A stretch of 6,444 bases of DNA from CAZAPO01 sp044841755 (GTDB taxonomy: Bacteria; Bacteroidota; Bacteroidia; Flavobacteriales; Flavobacteriaceae): the NCBI GenBank assembly GCA_044841755.1, contig JAXOFM010000010.1, forward strand, positions 1 through 6,444. The letters run 5' to 3'. Every line of letters begins with the position of its first letter. Position 1 is the stretch's first letter. Shown one piece after another: positions 1-6,444 of the stretch. Both the position numbers and the translations under genes were made by a program. Below the pieces are notes generated by a model, which saw nothing but the letters and a program-made list of their open reading frames with translations, did no database searches and was not told the origin of the DNA.

Positions 1-3000
1 TGATTGAGCCAAGTGGCATCAGTGGTCCAAGAACCATCAGCTTGAGATTCATATGGTAATGGAGCGGTTTGGAAATCGACCGTGTCCAGATTTCTTAGAG
101 CTCCTTGGTTATTATTACCAGATAAGTCATTTGTATTAGTATATGTGTATACCGACATAGGATAATAACCGACAAGATCTGTCCATGATACAGCACTTAT
201 TTCGTTATTGGTTATAGTGGTAGGTATTACGTCTCCATACTCTAATGCTAAAGTAGCATCATTAGATATTTCTTGGTTCATAATATATCTCAATTGGCCA
301 GAAGTGAGAGCAGTATTCCACACTCTAACTTCATCAATATTACCTGCAAAATAATCGGTAGTATTAGGATCAAAGCCGTCAGCAGCAGCAATAAGGAATT
401 TTCTAGATGTAGCTACAGGATTAGCTAGAGATGAAACAGATGTATCTGCTACACCATCAACATATAAAGTGGCATTACCACTGTTGTAGATTACAGCTAC
501 TTGATGCCATTCATTTTCAGGGATAGCTACAGAAGATGTTACAGTATCAGAGCCACCATTATAAGTAAATACAAGTCTTCCAGTTGCATTTATTCTAAAG
601 TCATAACCTTCTGTAAAAGCTGCATCCCTTTTAGACAGGATAGAGGCGTTGGTAGTACCAGTATCTCTTTTAATCCACGCAGAAATGGTAAACTCTGTTG
701 GATTCAAGTCTAAGTTGTCATCCATATCAACATAATCCACTATGCCATCAAAGTAAATAGAGCGTTCTACAATAACTTGAGGTGCATAACCAAATGTGAT
801 GTATTTAGTGCTATTAAAGTCATAATCTGTTTCTAGGTTTCCGCTTCCATCTGGAGTCATCACTCTATAGTCGGCTGTAGGATCAAATACTGGAGTATCA
901 GAAATAAACATTAAATAACTACCAGGAGGGGAAATATTTCTAATGGCATTTTGTGGTATTCTAACTGATACAGAAGGAATATCACCACCATTTTCAACCA
1001 CTTTCCAGATGCGTTGCATCCCAGTAAATGTTACAGGTGTACTTAATCCTCCAATTCCAGCACTCATATCAACATTGATAACTGAAGCAGCAAGATCTAA
1101 ATCGGCACCATTGTTCCCCCACATGAGGAACTCTTTATCGTTAAAGGTATCAGGGTTGCTAGATTTGTTGAGATTGTTTGTATCATAAATATCAGTGAGC
1201 CCAATGGTTAAGATTCCCTCTATAGGACCAGTTACATCTCTTGTATTGTTCACACTGCTAGATTGTTTTTGATTTAGGTCAGAATCATCATCACGACCAA
1301 TTCCAGCAATATCATAGTTATAACCAGCGTTAGCCGATTGGTCCCAAATAACTGCGCCACTTGAGTCTACATAGTCTTGAGAAGTACCATTAACGCCAAG
1401 GGTAATACCATATTTAATTCCTAGATACGATTGTATTCTGTTTCTTTCTGAGGTAAGATCAGTATCATCTTTTCTAGCAGAGAAGGTAATAATCTCAGCA
1501 ATTCTAGCATTGGTACTTGCTTCCCAACCTTCACTACGACCTATCCAGAAGCGTGAGTCGTTCACATTAGAAAAATCAGGGATATCGTTTTGTGTGGTTT
1601 CGATATCATTGGCATTATAAAAAAGTTCTTGTCGTGTAGCAGCAGTATTATTACGAGCATTAATGATTCCAACATTATCATAGGAGCTACCTGTACCTAT
1701 TTCAGCAACACCATAGCCATTACCACTATTGGTAGTACCAACAGAGTAACAAAGAATTTCATCTGTGAATCGAGCTGTATAGTATCCAGCACCAATTCCG
1801 GTAGCATCTGTTTCGTTAGTACCAGGGTCTTCATCTCCACAGAAGATATCCATGAATCCGAAGTTGTTTGTAATAGGTATGTCATCAGGGATGAGCACTA
1901 CAAAGATATCTTGTGTGTACATACCACTTGTTCCTTCTAAAAATTGGGTTGAAGTATCGTCAAATGAGAAATCACCATCTAGCACATAAGAACTATAAGC
2001 GTTGTCAAATTCAACAACAGGGTTGAAGTTTACATTTTGAGTGGCATTATCTCTATAAGTAGGTTCCTGACCAGGAGTGTTTACCGTTGCATTAGCGCCT
2101 CGACCTTGGTCTGCCCAAATGCTAACACCTTGTCCGTCGGTATAACTTAATCCGTCGGTACCTTTAAGCCATAACTCTAGATCAGCAGTAACACCACCAG
2201 GACCTTCGGTAAGAGGTGCAACACCTGTTCCCTGTACCCTGAAGGTATAAGGGTTTTCATTACTATCGTCATTGGCAATGGAGATATCAGCAGTTACTGT
2301 TCCTGCAACGGTAGGAGCAAATCGAACTACAAAGGTATCACTTCCACTTGCAGCAATGGTTGATCCACTCGGCTGTGTTAGTATTGAAAAAGCTGTATCT
2401 CCTGTAATGCTTACCAAAGGAGCTCCAGTTAAATTAAGAGCTGCTCCACCAATATTTTGAATTGTAAAGGTGTTTGCTTGAGATCCTAAAGTTATATCAT
2501 GACTTCCAAAATCTGTATCATCAGTAACAGAGGGTGTAGTATCTCCATCTGCTATTGAGGTGCCGTTACCTTGAATATTTATTTCTGGGTTTGAAGATAC
2601 ATATCCATCAATAATTAAATTATCTAAATAAACCCTATCATTATTTGAATTTGCACTACATCTAATTCTGAATCTTGAATTTGCAGTAAATATTGTTGCT
2701 CCTCCATTAGTAACAGGAATTGATATATCATAAATAGTATTGTTTGCATATGGTGTTCCTCTTACATATGTGCCAATGTTAGTATAGTTGGCACCACCAT
2801 CATTAGAGAACTCTACAAAAAAATCATCACCATTTTCCATTCCGGTCATTTTGAATGAGAATGAAAAATCGACACTAGTATATGATGTTAAGTCTAGGTC
2901 GCTAGTATATGTAACTGCTCGAGTTGCTCCAGTTCTGTTTAGCCTTATTGACCAAGTACCGTATACATGAGAATTATTGTTTAGATTACATCTGTCACCT

Positions 3001-3140
3001 CCATCTTGCCATAAGGTGAAGGGGAAACTTCCACTTTCACAATCTTCGGTATCGATATTTATTTGAGAAAATATCTGCTGTGAAAAAAATAGGCAAATAA
3101 GTGTAAGGGCAAACCCTACAGATTTGTTGAATCTTTTCAT
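1..3140 (-). CDS. Giant secreted multi-domain protein, N-terminal part (MAM-like, choice-of-anchor D, DUF8202-like, LamG-like); C-terminus outside window
   Basis: The frame stays open from the ATG at 3140 to the window edge (1046 codons plus two bases), so the stop is not seen. Residues 1-25 are a Sec signal peptide: MKRFNK, a hydrophobic core, then probable cleavage near QIFS/Q. Residues about 29-180 form a MAM-like jelly-roll. Residues about 184-307 match a choice-of-anchor D domain (PEINIQGNG, GDTTPS, TFTIQNIGGAALNLTG, VVRFAPTVAGT, FRVQGTG). Residues about 316-790 resemble the DUF8202 region of flavobacterial exported proteins (LELWLKGTDG, IWADQG, ERNRIQSYLGIKYGITLG). Residues about 794-955 are a LamG/concanavalin-like sandwich (YFDGIVDYVDM, FTISAWIK, WHQVAVIYN, LYVDGV, GNIDEVRVWNTAL). 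The ADGSWTTDATW stretch near the edge is typical of these proteins. By family this should be a T9SS cargo with a C-terminal sorting domain, not visible here. Its role is probably surface adhesion or glycan binding (inferred); no catalytic motif is visible. This start is chosen because the signal peptide follows directly and no in-frame ATG occurs just upstream. Confidence 0.93.
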   Translation of the reverse strand, partial: MKRFNKSVGFALTLICLFFSQQIFSQINIDTEDCESGSFPFTLWQDGGDRCNLNNNSHVYGTWSIRLNRTGATRAVTYTSDLDLTSYTSVDFSFSFKMTGMENGDDFFVEFSNDGGANYTNIGTYVRGTPYANNTIYDISIPVTNGGATIFTANSRFRIRCSANSNNDRVYLDNLIIDGYVSSNPEINIQGNGTSIADGDTTPSVTDDTDFGSHDITLGSQANTFTIQNIGGAALNLTGAPLVSITGDTAFSILTQPSGSTIAASGSDTFVVRFAPTVAGTVTADISIANDDSNENPYTFRVQGTGVAPLTEGPGGVTADLELWLKGTDGLSYTDGQGVSIWADQGRGANATVNTPGQEPTYRDNATQNVNFNPVVEFDNAYSSYVLDGDFSFDDTSTQFLEGTSGMYTQDIFVVLIPDDIPITNNFGFMDIFCGDEDPGTNETDATGIGAGYYTARFTDEILCYSVGTTNSGNGYGVAEIGTGSSYDNVGIINARNNTAATRQELFYNANDIETTQNDIPDFSNVNDSRFWIGRSEGWEASTNARIAEIITFSARKDDTDLTSERNRIQSYLGIKYGITLGVNGTSQDYVDSSGAVIWDQSANAGYNYDIAGIGRDDDSDLNQKQSSSVNNTRDVTGPIEGILTIGLTDIYDTNNLNKSSNPDTFNDKEFLMWGNNGADLDLAASVINVDMSAGIGGLSTPVTFTGMQRIWKVVENGGDIPSVSVRIPQNAIRNISPPGSYLMFISDTPVFDPTADYRVMTPDGSGNLETDYDFNSTKYITFGYAPQVIVERSIYFDGIVDYVDMDDNLDLNPTEFTISAWIKRDTGTTNASILSKRDAAFTEGYDFRINATGRLVFTYNGGSDTVTSSVAIPENEWHQVAVIYNSGNATLYVDGVADTSVSSLANPVATSRKFLIAAADGFDPNTTDYFAGNIDEVRVWNTALTSGQLRYIMNQEISNDATLALEYGDVIPTTITNNEISAVSWTDLVGYYPMSVYTYTNTNDLSGNNNQGALRNLDTVDFQTAPLPYESQADGSWTTDATWLN

Positions 3141-3162
3141 TAGTAGTCTGGGACTATTAAAG

Positions 3163-3221
3163 TTAATAACAATTGACGGTACAATGATAGAATGAAATTC
3201 TATGAAATGCAAATAAAATCG
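3163..3221 (-). promoter_or_regulatory. Putative promoter and leader element of the giant-protein gene (copy 1 of a conserved pair)
   Basis: This stretch aligns without gaps to 5932-5990 upstream of the carboxypeptidase gene. The start-proximal block (3163-3185) is identical at 22 of 23 positions, including CAATTGAC and GTACAAT read on the plus strand. The distal block (3203-3221) is identical at 17 of 19. The 17 bases between them are not conserved. On the minus strand the distal block reads TTTATTTGCATTTCA, one mismatch from the Bacteroidota -7 box TAnnTTTG, so transcription would start a few bases downstream and the other block would fall in the 5' leader. I see no convincing -33 TTG element. 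The start-proximal block ends 22 bases before the ATG at 3140. Conservation is seen directly; the promoter role is inferred. Confidence 0.6.
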
Positions 3222-3252
3222 ATAAAAAGTATTATAATTATCAGTTATATCT

Positions 3253-3270
3253 TACAAATATCTATTTGTA
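3253..3270. repeat. Perfect 8-bp inverted repeat upstream of the giant-protein promoter
   Basis: TACAAATA and TATTTGTA are separated by the two bases TC, giving an 18-bp dyad. It lies about 35 bases upstream of the putative -7 box, between the carboxypeptidase terminator and the giant-protein promoter. Its size and position would suit a repressor or activator operator. The region is very AT-rich, however, so chance is a real alternative. A 12-base piece overlapping one arm (3250-3261) recurs in the opposite orientation at 6003-6014, upstream of the carboxypeptidase promoter. Confidence 0.3.
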
Positions 3271-3299
3271 TATTGTAACTTCTTGTAAATGAGATAAAT

Positions 3300-3333
3300 A
3301 AAAAAAAGAGCGAAACATTTAGCTTCGCTCTTT
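3300..3333 (-). terminator. Intrinsic terminator of the M14 carboxypeptidase gene
   Basis: A perfect 10-bp stem (AAAGAGCGAA at 3305-3314 pairing with TTCGCTCTTT at 3324-3333) encloses a 9-base loop. On the minus strand it is followed directly by a run of eight T residues (3307 down to 3300). It begins 24 bases after the carboxypeptidase stop codon, as expected for a Rho-independent terminator. It separates that gene from the downstream giant-protein gene, so the latter needs its own promoter. Confidence 0.9.
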
Positions 3334-3357
3334 AAATTCTAAAATTGAGTTATATGC

Positions 3358-5919
3358 TTACTCTTTAATAAGCTTTCGTATCGTACTGATTTGGTTAGAC
3401 CTATCTGAGATCTTTACAAAATAAGCTCCAGATGCCAAGTTATTTAAGTTACTAAGTTTCATATTTGAAAAATCATTAAAGTATTCTTTACTTAATAATT
3501 TCCGTCCTCTAATATCTAATAGTATGATTTCTAAGTTGCTGTAGTTGATGTTTTGTGGTACATTAATCAATAACTCATTCTTAAATGGATTTGGAGAAAT
3601 TCTTAGACCATTTTCAAAATCTATATTATTAGTGTTTAGAGCTGGAGTATCATTGCCAGTAACAATAACTTGGTCTATATAAATATCATCACTATTTGTT
3701 GAAGCCTCACATCTAAATCTAAATTGGGCATTATTGGCAAGATTATAGGTGGCACCATCTAAATTATGTGAAACATTATAAAAAGATCCATTTGAAAAAT
3801 CGGTACCTGAAGTATAGGTTCCTATATTCTGCCAACTACTACCATTATAAAATTCTAGAACAAAATATTCACCACCTTCCATACCATTTGGGTAGTAATA
3901 AAAACTAATATCAACAGATTCATACGTGCTTAAGTTGAATGTTGGAGAGGTCACGGTTGAATTAGCACCAGAATTATCTCTAATTCTTAAAGCTCCATTG
4001 TTTTCGTAAGCGAAGACACCTCCTGTGTAATGAAACGAATCTCCACCACCTACGACCCAATTGTCAGTATTAGATTCAAAATACCCTTGATGTAAAGTTG
4101 TTGAATTCAATGTTGTAAATAACATAGAGCTTGAATAAGAAGAGGTGTTTGTATCACATTTGCTTCTTACCTGGACTTCATATTGAGTATTCATGGTTAA
4201 ACCTGAAAGTAATTCAGAATTATTTGAGGTATTCGTTGTTGTCCAAGACGGTGCTCCAACTTCTCTATATCTATAATCATAAGATGCTCCAGAAATAGCA
4301 TCCCACGAAATAGTTGCAGATGATCCGCCAACATTACTAGAAATTACATTATTAGGAGGGGTATTTGCTACAGGAGTCATAAGGACATCACTTAACATAA
4401 CTGTGGTTTTGTAATTAGAGATTGTTTGATTGCTCAATGTTACAGGTTCATAACAATCAACTTCAAATAATATATCATAAGTTCCAGAAGAAATTGGACG
4501 GTAATAATCGCCATGTGAAATATCACTAAAAGTATGTGAACCATAATTGTCATGTCCAACAATAGTAACTTTTGCATTTAAAGGGTTGCTGGTATTAATA
4601 TCTTTTACAACTCCTCTGAAACCATAAGTTCCTTGAGTAAGATAATCTAATAAAGCGTCTCTATTATAAAGCCAGTAGTTAACTAAGTTGCTTTCTTGCA
4701 AAATTTTCACATCAGAAAGTTCTACAGTAACCTCTCTACACTGCTGGTAAAAATTCATATAGTCTTGTCTACCTCCAAAAACTCTGTACCACTCTGCTCC
4801 GTGCGTTACGCCTTGACTAGGATAAATATGACTGTCTTCATCAACGGTCATATAGGTGAAATCTCCTAAGGTATCACTATCGTTTTGACAATGATTAGCG
4901 TATTCTACTGATATATCTTCAAACCAACCGCCATCTGGATGTGTATAGGTAGCTGCATATGCATTATCAAAAGGGTAGTTAACTAATTCTGTTCCTCCAT
5001 GAAAGTTAGCAGCAATTACAAAATGATTATTATCGGCTAAATTCATAAAAGCTAAAGTTTCAACTTGGTACGCATAGCCATCATAATGTGGACCAGCGAC
5101 ATTGTCTGGATAGTTTCTGTTTAAATCAATATTATTATAGTTTCCTCGTCTAGCCTGAGCAACCGAAGTGTTAGTTGCACTATTGTGATAAGTTCCATCT
5201 GGATTTGCTAATGGGTTAATCCAGATTTCACTATTCTCCACGAGGTTTTTTACTCTTGCATGATCTGAGTGCCCAGTATCTGCATAAACAGTAAGGATAT
5301 AGTCAATAAGACTTAACATCATGGGATAACCAGCAATTTCATCTCCATGCATTGAAGAGGTGAAAAGCAATTTTGGCTCCTTTTCATCTGTAGCAACATT
5401 GTCAGATATTTTTACAAATAACAATTCTTTACCATCATTTTGTGTTGTAGCACCTAAACTTATCTTTTCAACCAATGTTGGATAATTGTCCTCAAAATCT
5501 TGCATTTGTTGTGCGTATTGCGCATAAGTAGGGTAGTTGGCAACAGGAAAAGTTAAGGTATTAGCTCTTCTACTAGACGAAAGTTCTAGATTTTGTTGCT
5601 TTCCATCATAAATGAGTTTTGGATCTACTTCGTTTTTTTCCTTTGGTACTTCAAAATCGATGTTTTGTTGCTGGAATAATTTGAATTGTTCTTCATTAGC
5701 CCAGGCAGTAATAGTCTTTGTTTCTTTATCGTAGTAAACAATAGACATGTTTTTACCAAACCGTTCAATTTCACTATGATTATTAACTTTAAATGTAAAG
5801 GTTAATTCACCTTTAGTAGAAATATATTTTTCTGCTAATTCTTTGCTTAAGTTTTGTTGGGCTATAAGAATAAAGGGTACAAAAAATAGTTTAACTAAAA
5901 TAAAAGTAGATTTTTTCAT
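3358..5919 (-). CDS. Secreted zinc carboxypeptidase, M14 family (N/E-like), with Fn3, MAM-like and T9SS sorting domains
   Basis: This 853-residue exported enzyme should remove C-terminal amino acids from peptides outside the cell. A signal peptide (1-20) is followed by a pro-region (about 21-120). The M14 catalytic domain (about 127-430) has zinc ligands H191 and E194 (HGDE) and H307 (NFHGG), substrate-binding N267-R268 (NNIDLNRNYP), Y378 and catalytic E400 (VTVELS). The Y378-E400 spacing of 22 and the phrases THGAEWY and GGRQDY match the CPN/CPM/CPD subfamily. A transthyretin-like domain follows (about 433-513), as in that subfamily, whose members often prefer C-terminal Lys/Arg; that specificity is not shown here. 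Next come a fibronectin III domain (about 521-604), a MAM-like jelly-roll (about 609-755) and a T9SS type A sorting domain (about 772-853; ISPNPF, LDIRGR, GAYFVKI, KLIKE). An in-frame TAA at 5929-5931 rules out an upstream start. No Shine-Dalgarno sequence is present. The gene has its own upstream element and terminator. Confidence 0.96.
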   Translation of the reverse strand: MKKSTFILVKLFFVPFILIAQQNLSKELAEKYISTKGELTFTFKVNNHSEIERFGKNMSIVYYDKETKTITAWANEEQFKLFQQQNIDFEVPKEKNEVDPKLIYDGKQQNLELSSSRRANTLTFPVANYPTYAQYAQQMQDFEDNYPTLVEKISLGATTQNDGKELLFVKISDNVATDEKEPKLLFTSSMHGDEIAGYPMMLSLIDYILTVYADTGHSDHARVKNLVENSEIWINPLANPDGTYHNSATNTSVAQARRGNYNNIDLNRNYPDNVAGPHYDGYAYQVETLAFMNLADNNHFVIAANFHGGTELVNYPFDNAYAATYTHPDGGWFEDISVEYANHCQNDSDTLGDFTYMTVDEDSHIYPSQGVTHGAEWYRVFGGRQDYMNFYQQCREVTVELSDVKILQESNLVNYWLYNRDALLDYLTQGTYGFRGVVKDINTSNPLNAKVTIVGHDNYGSHTFSDISHGDYYRPISSGTYDILFEVDCYEPVTLSNQTISNYKTTVMLSDVLMTPVANTPPNNVISSNVGGSSATISWDAISGASYDYRYREVGAPSWTTTNTSNNSELLSGLTMNTQYEVQVRSKCDTNTSSYSSSMLFTTLNSTTLHQGYFESNTDNWVVGGGDSFHYTGGVFAYENNGALRIRDNSGANSTVTSPTFNLSTYESVDISFYYYPNGMEGGEYFVLEFYNGSSWQNIGTYTSGTDFSNGSFYNVSHNLDGATYNLANNAQFRFRCEASTNSDDIYIDQVIVTGNDTPALNTNNIDFENGLRISPNPFKNELLINVPQNINYSNLEIILLDIRGRKLLSKEYFNDFSNMKLSNLNNLASGAYFVKISDRSNQISTIRKLIKE

Positions 5920-5931
5920 TGGGGTTTTTTA

Positions 5932-5990
5932 TTAATAACAATTGACAGTACAATTTTACTTCAATTATCTGTGAAATGCAAAAATAATCG
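5932..5990 (-). promoter_or_regulatory. Putative promoter and leader element of the carboxypeptidase gene (copy 2 of a conserved pair)
   Basis: This is the partner of the element at 3163-3221, with conserved blocks at 5932-5954 and 5972-5990 and the same 17-base spacer. On the minus strand the distal block contains TATTTTTG (5986-5979), an exact match to the Bacteroidota -7 consensus TAnnTTTG, followed by CATTTCA where transcription would begin. No clear -33 TTG lies about 19 bases further upstream, so activity may depend on an additional factor (inference). The start-proximal block ends only 12 bases before the ATG at 5919, against 22 bases in the other copy. It would therefore lie in the mRNA leader, close to the ribosome entry site. 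Confidence 0.65.
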
Positions 5991-6030
5991 TTTAAGTGAA
6001 AAATATTTGTAAGAAATAGTTTTAATTAAG

Positions 6031-6063
6031 AAGCCCCATTGAGTTCATTCAATGGGGCTTTTT
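6031..6063. terminator. Strong hairpin terminator between the upstream T9SS cargo gene and the carboxypeptidase gene
   Basis: A perfect 12-bp stem (AAGCCCCATTGA at 6031-6042, with its complement at 6049-6060) encloses a 6-base loop. It lies 45 bases beyond the stop codon at 6106-6108, so it most likely ends the upstream minus-strand gene. The T-run is better on the plus strand (TTTTT at 6059-6063, then GTTT), while the minus strand has only TTCTTAATT. The hairpin may therefore work in both directions, or mainly block antisense transcription. It also insulates the carboxypeptidase promoter from read-through. Confidence 0.75.
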
Positions 6064-6105
6064 GTTTAGTGAAACTAACTAACAAATTTCAGATTCAGAG
6101 CGATT

Positions 6106-6444
6106 TTATTCCACAATTACTTTTTTAGTTAAGGTTCCATGCTCACTATTAAGTTTTATAATATAAGCACCAGTATTTAGTTCTTTTATTTTCAGTTCTA
6201 TATGATTCTCTTGACTATCCAGCGAATTGCTATATACAGCTTGACCAAGAATGTTCATCATTTCAACGCTATTAATTTGTTTATTGGTTGGGTTAGAGAT
6301 TACGATACTCCTGATTGAGTTTGCAAAATGAACATCCATATTGTTTAGCTCAAATTCGTCATTGCTGAGAGATTGATTCTCTCCTAATGTAATTTCAAAT
6401 CTTTCGTTGTGCTCTCCAACAGTTAAGAATATATTATACTCACT
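6106..6444 (-). CDS. C-terminal end of a secreted protein with a T9SS type A sorting domain (5' end outside window)
   Basis: The frame is open from the window edge to the TAA at 6106-6108, giving 112 residues of a longer protein. The ATG at 6339 is internal: the codons before it (reading EFELNN) continue the same frame without a stop. The first residues (SEYNIFLTVGEHNERFEITL) resemble the end of the beta-rich region that often precedes the sorting domain in flavobacterial cargo. Residues from about 46 on fit a type A sorting domain: VISNPTNKQ, VEMMNILGQAVYS, LNTGAYIIKLNSE and the closing TKKVIVE. This domain directs export by the type IX system and is removed, with anchoring or release of the passenger. 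The passenger's function cannot be read from this fragment. Confidence 0.88.
   Translation of the reverse strand, partial: SEYNIFLTVGEHNERFEITLGENQSLSNDEFELNNMDVHFANSIRSIVISNPTNKQINSVEMMNILGQAVYSNSLDSQENHIELKIKELNTGAYIIKLNSEHGTLTKKVIVE

Noticed and set aside
501..713. Plus-strand open frame of 70 codons
   Set aside because: It lies entirely inside the giant-protein gene on the other strand. The peptide has no recognisable motif, while the minus-strand reading there gives clear LamG-like sequence.
943..1188. Plus-strand open frame of 81 codons
   Set aside because: Antisense shadow of the DUF8202-like region of the giant protein, with no upstream signals and no coherent protein features.
1697..1885. 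Minus-strand open frame of 62 codons
   Set aside because: It overlaps the giant-protein gene on the same strand in another frame. The main frame is uninterrupted through this region, so no frameshift is needed.
1590..1940. Plus-strand open frame of 116 codons, rich in Ile, Ser and Thr
   Set aside because: Its composition is what antisense reading of the Asn/Asp/Gly/Thr-rich giant protein produces. It has no leader or family resemblance.
2272..2970. Two plus-strand open frames (2272-2460 and 2788-2970)
   Set aside because: Antisense shadows of the choice-of-anchor D and MAM-like regions of the giant protein.
3141..3357. A small RNA or short peptide gene in the gap between the two large genes
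   Set aside because: The 217 bases are accounted for by a terminator, an AT-rich stretch with a dyad, and the promoter/leader. I found no convincing additional promoter-terminator pair or coding signal.
5920..5931. Ribosome binding site before the carboxypeptidase
   Set aside because: The minus strand reads AAAAAACCCCA before the ATG, which is not a purine-rich anti-16S match. Leaders without Shine-Dalgarno sequences are normal in Bacteroidota.
6106..6339. A separate 77-residue protein starting at the ATG at 6339
   Set aside because: The same frame continues upstream without a stop to the window edge. The fragment is a sorting domain, which has no role as a stand-alone protein without a signal peptide.

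Overview
The window looks like part of a Bacteroidota genome, most likely Flavobacteriia. It is AT-rich, and every real gene lies on the minus strand. The start codons have AT-rich leaders without a Shine-Dalgarno sequence. One upstream region carries a Bacteroidota-type -7 box (TAnnTTTG). The encoded proteins have the make-up of type IX secretion system (T9SS) cargo: Sec signal peptides, strings of beta-sandwich modules, and C-terminal T9SS type A sorting domains. I cannot name the species.

Layout in transcription order, right to left. (1) 6444-6106 is the last 112 residues of a secreted protein whose start lies outside the window; it ends in a sorting domain. A strong hairpin follows at 6031-6060. 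(2) 5919-3358 is a complete 853-residue secreted zinc carboxypeptidase of family M14, closest to the N/E (CPN/CPM/CPD-like) subfamily. All catalytic residues are visible. It carries a transthyretin-like domain, a fibronectin III domain, a MAM-like jelly-roll and a sorting domain, and is followed by a clear intrinsic terminator at 3300-3333. (3) 3140-1 is the first 1046 residues of a very large multi-domain surface or secreted protein: signal peptide, MAM-like jelly-roll, choice-of-anchor D domain, DUF8202-like region and LamG-type concanavalin-like domain. It is still open at the window edge.

Each gene appears to be its own transcription unit. The most interesting signal is in the two intergenic regions. 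The carboxypeptidase and the giant protein are preceded by the same 59-bp arrangement: two well-conserved blocks (22/23 and 17/19 identical) separated by exactly 17 unconserved bases. One block resembles a promoter -7 region and the other would lie in the 5' leader. The two proteins also share a homologous jelly-roll module of about 150 residues, placed at the N-terminus of one and near the C-terminus of the other. Together this suggests two co-regulated exported proteins, perhaps acting on or binding the same extracellular material. That functional link is inference. I see no RNA genes, CRISPR, insertion sequence, integrase or defence genes, and no gene-free stretch longer than about 220 bases.
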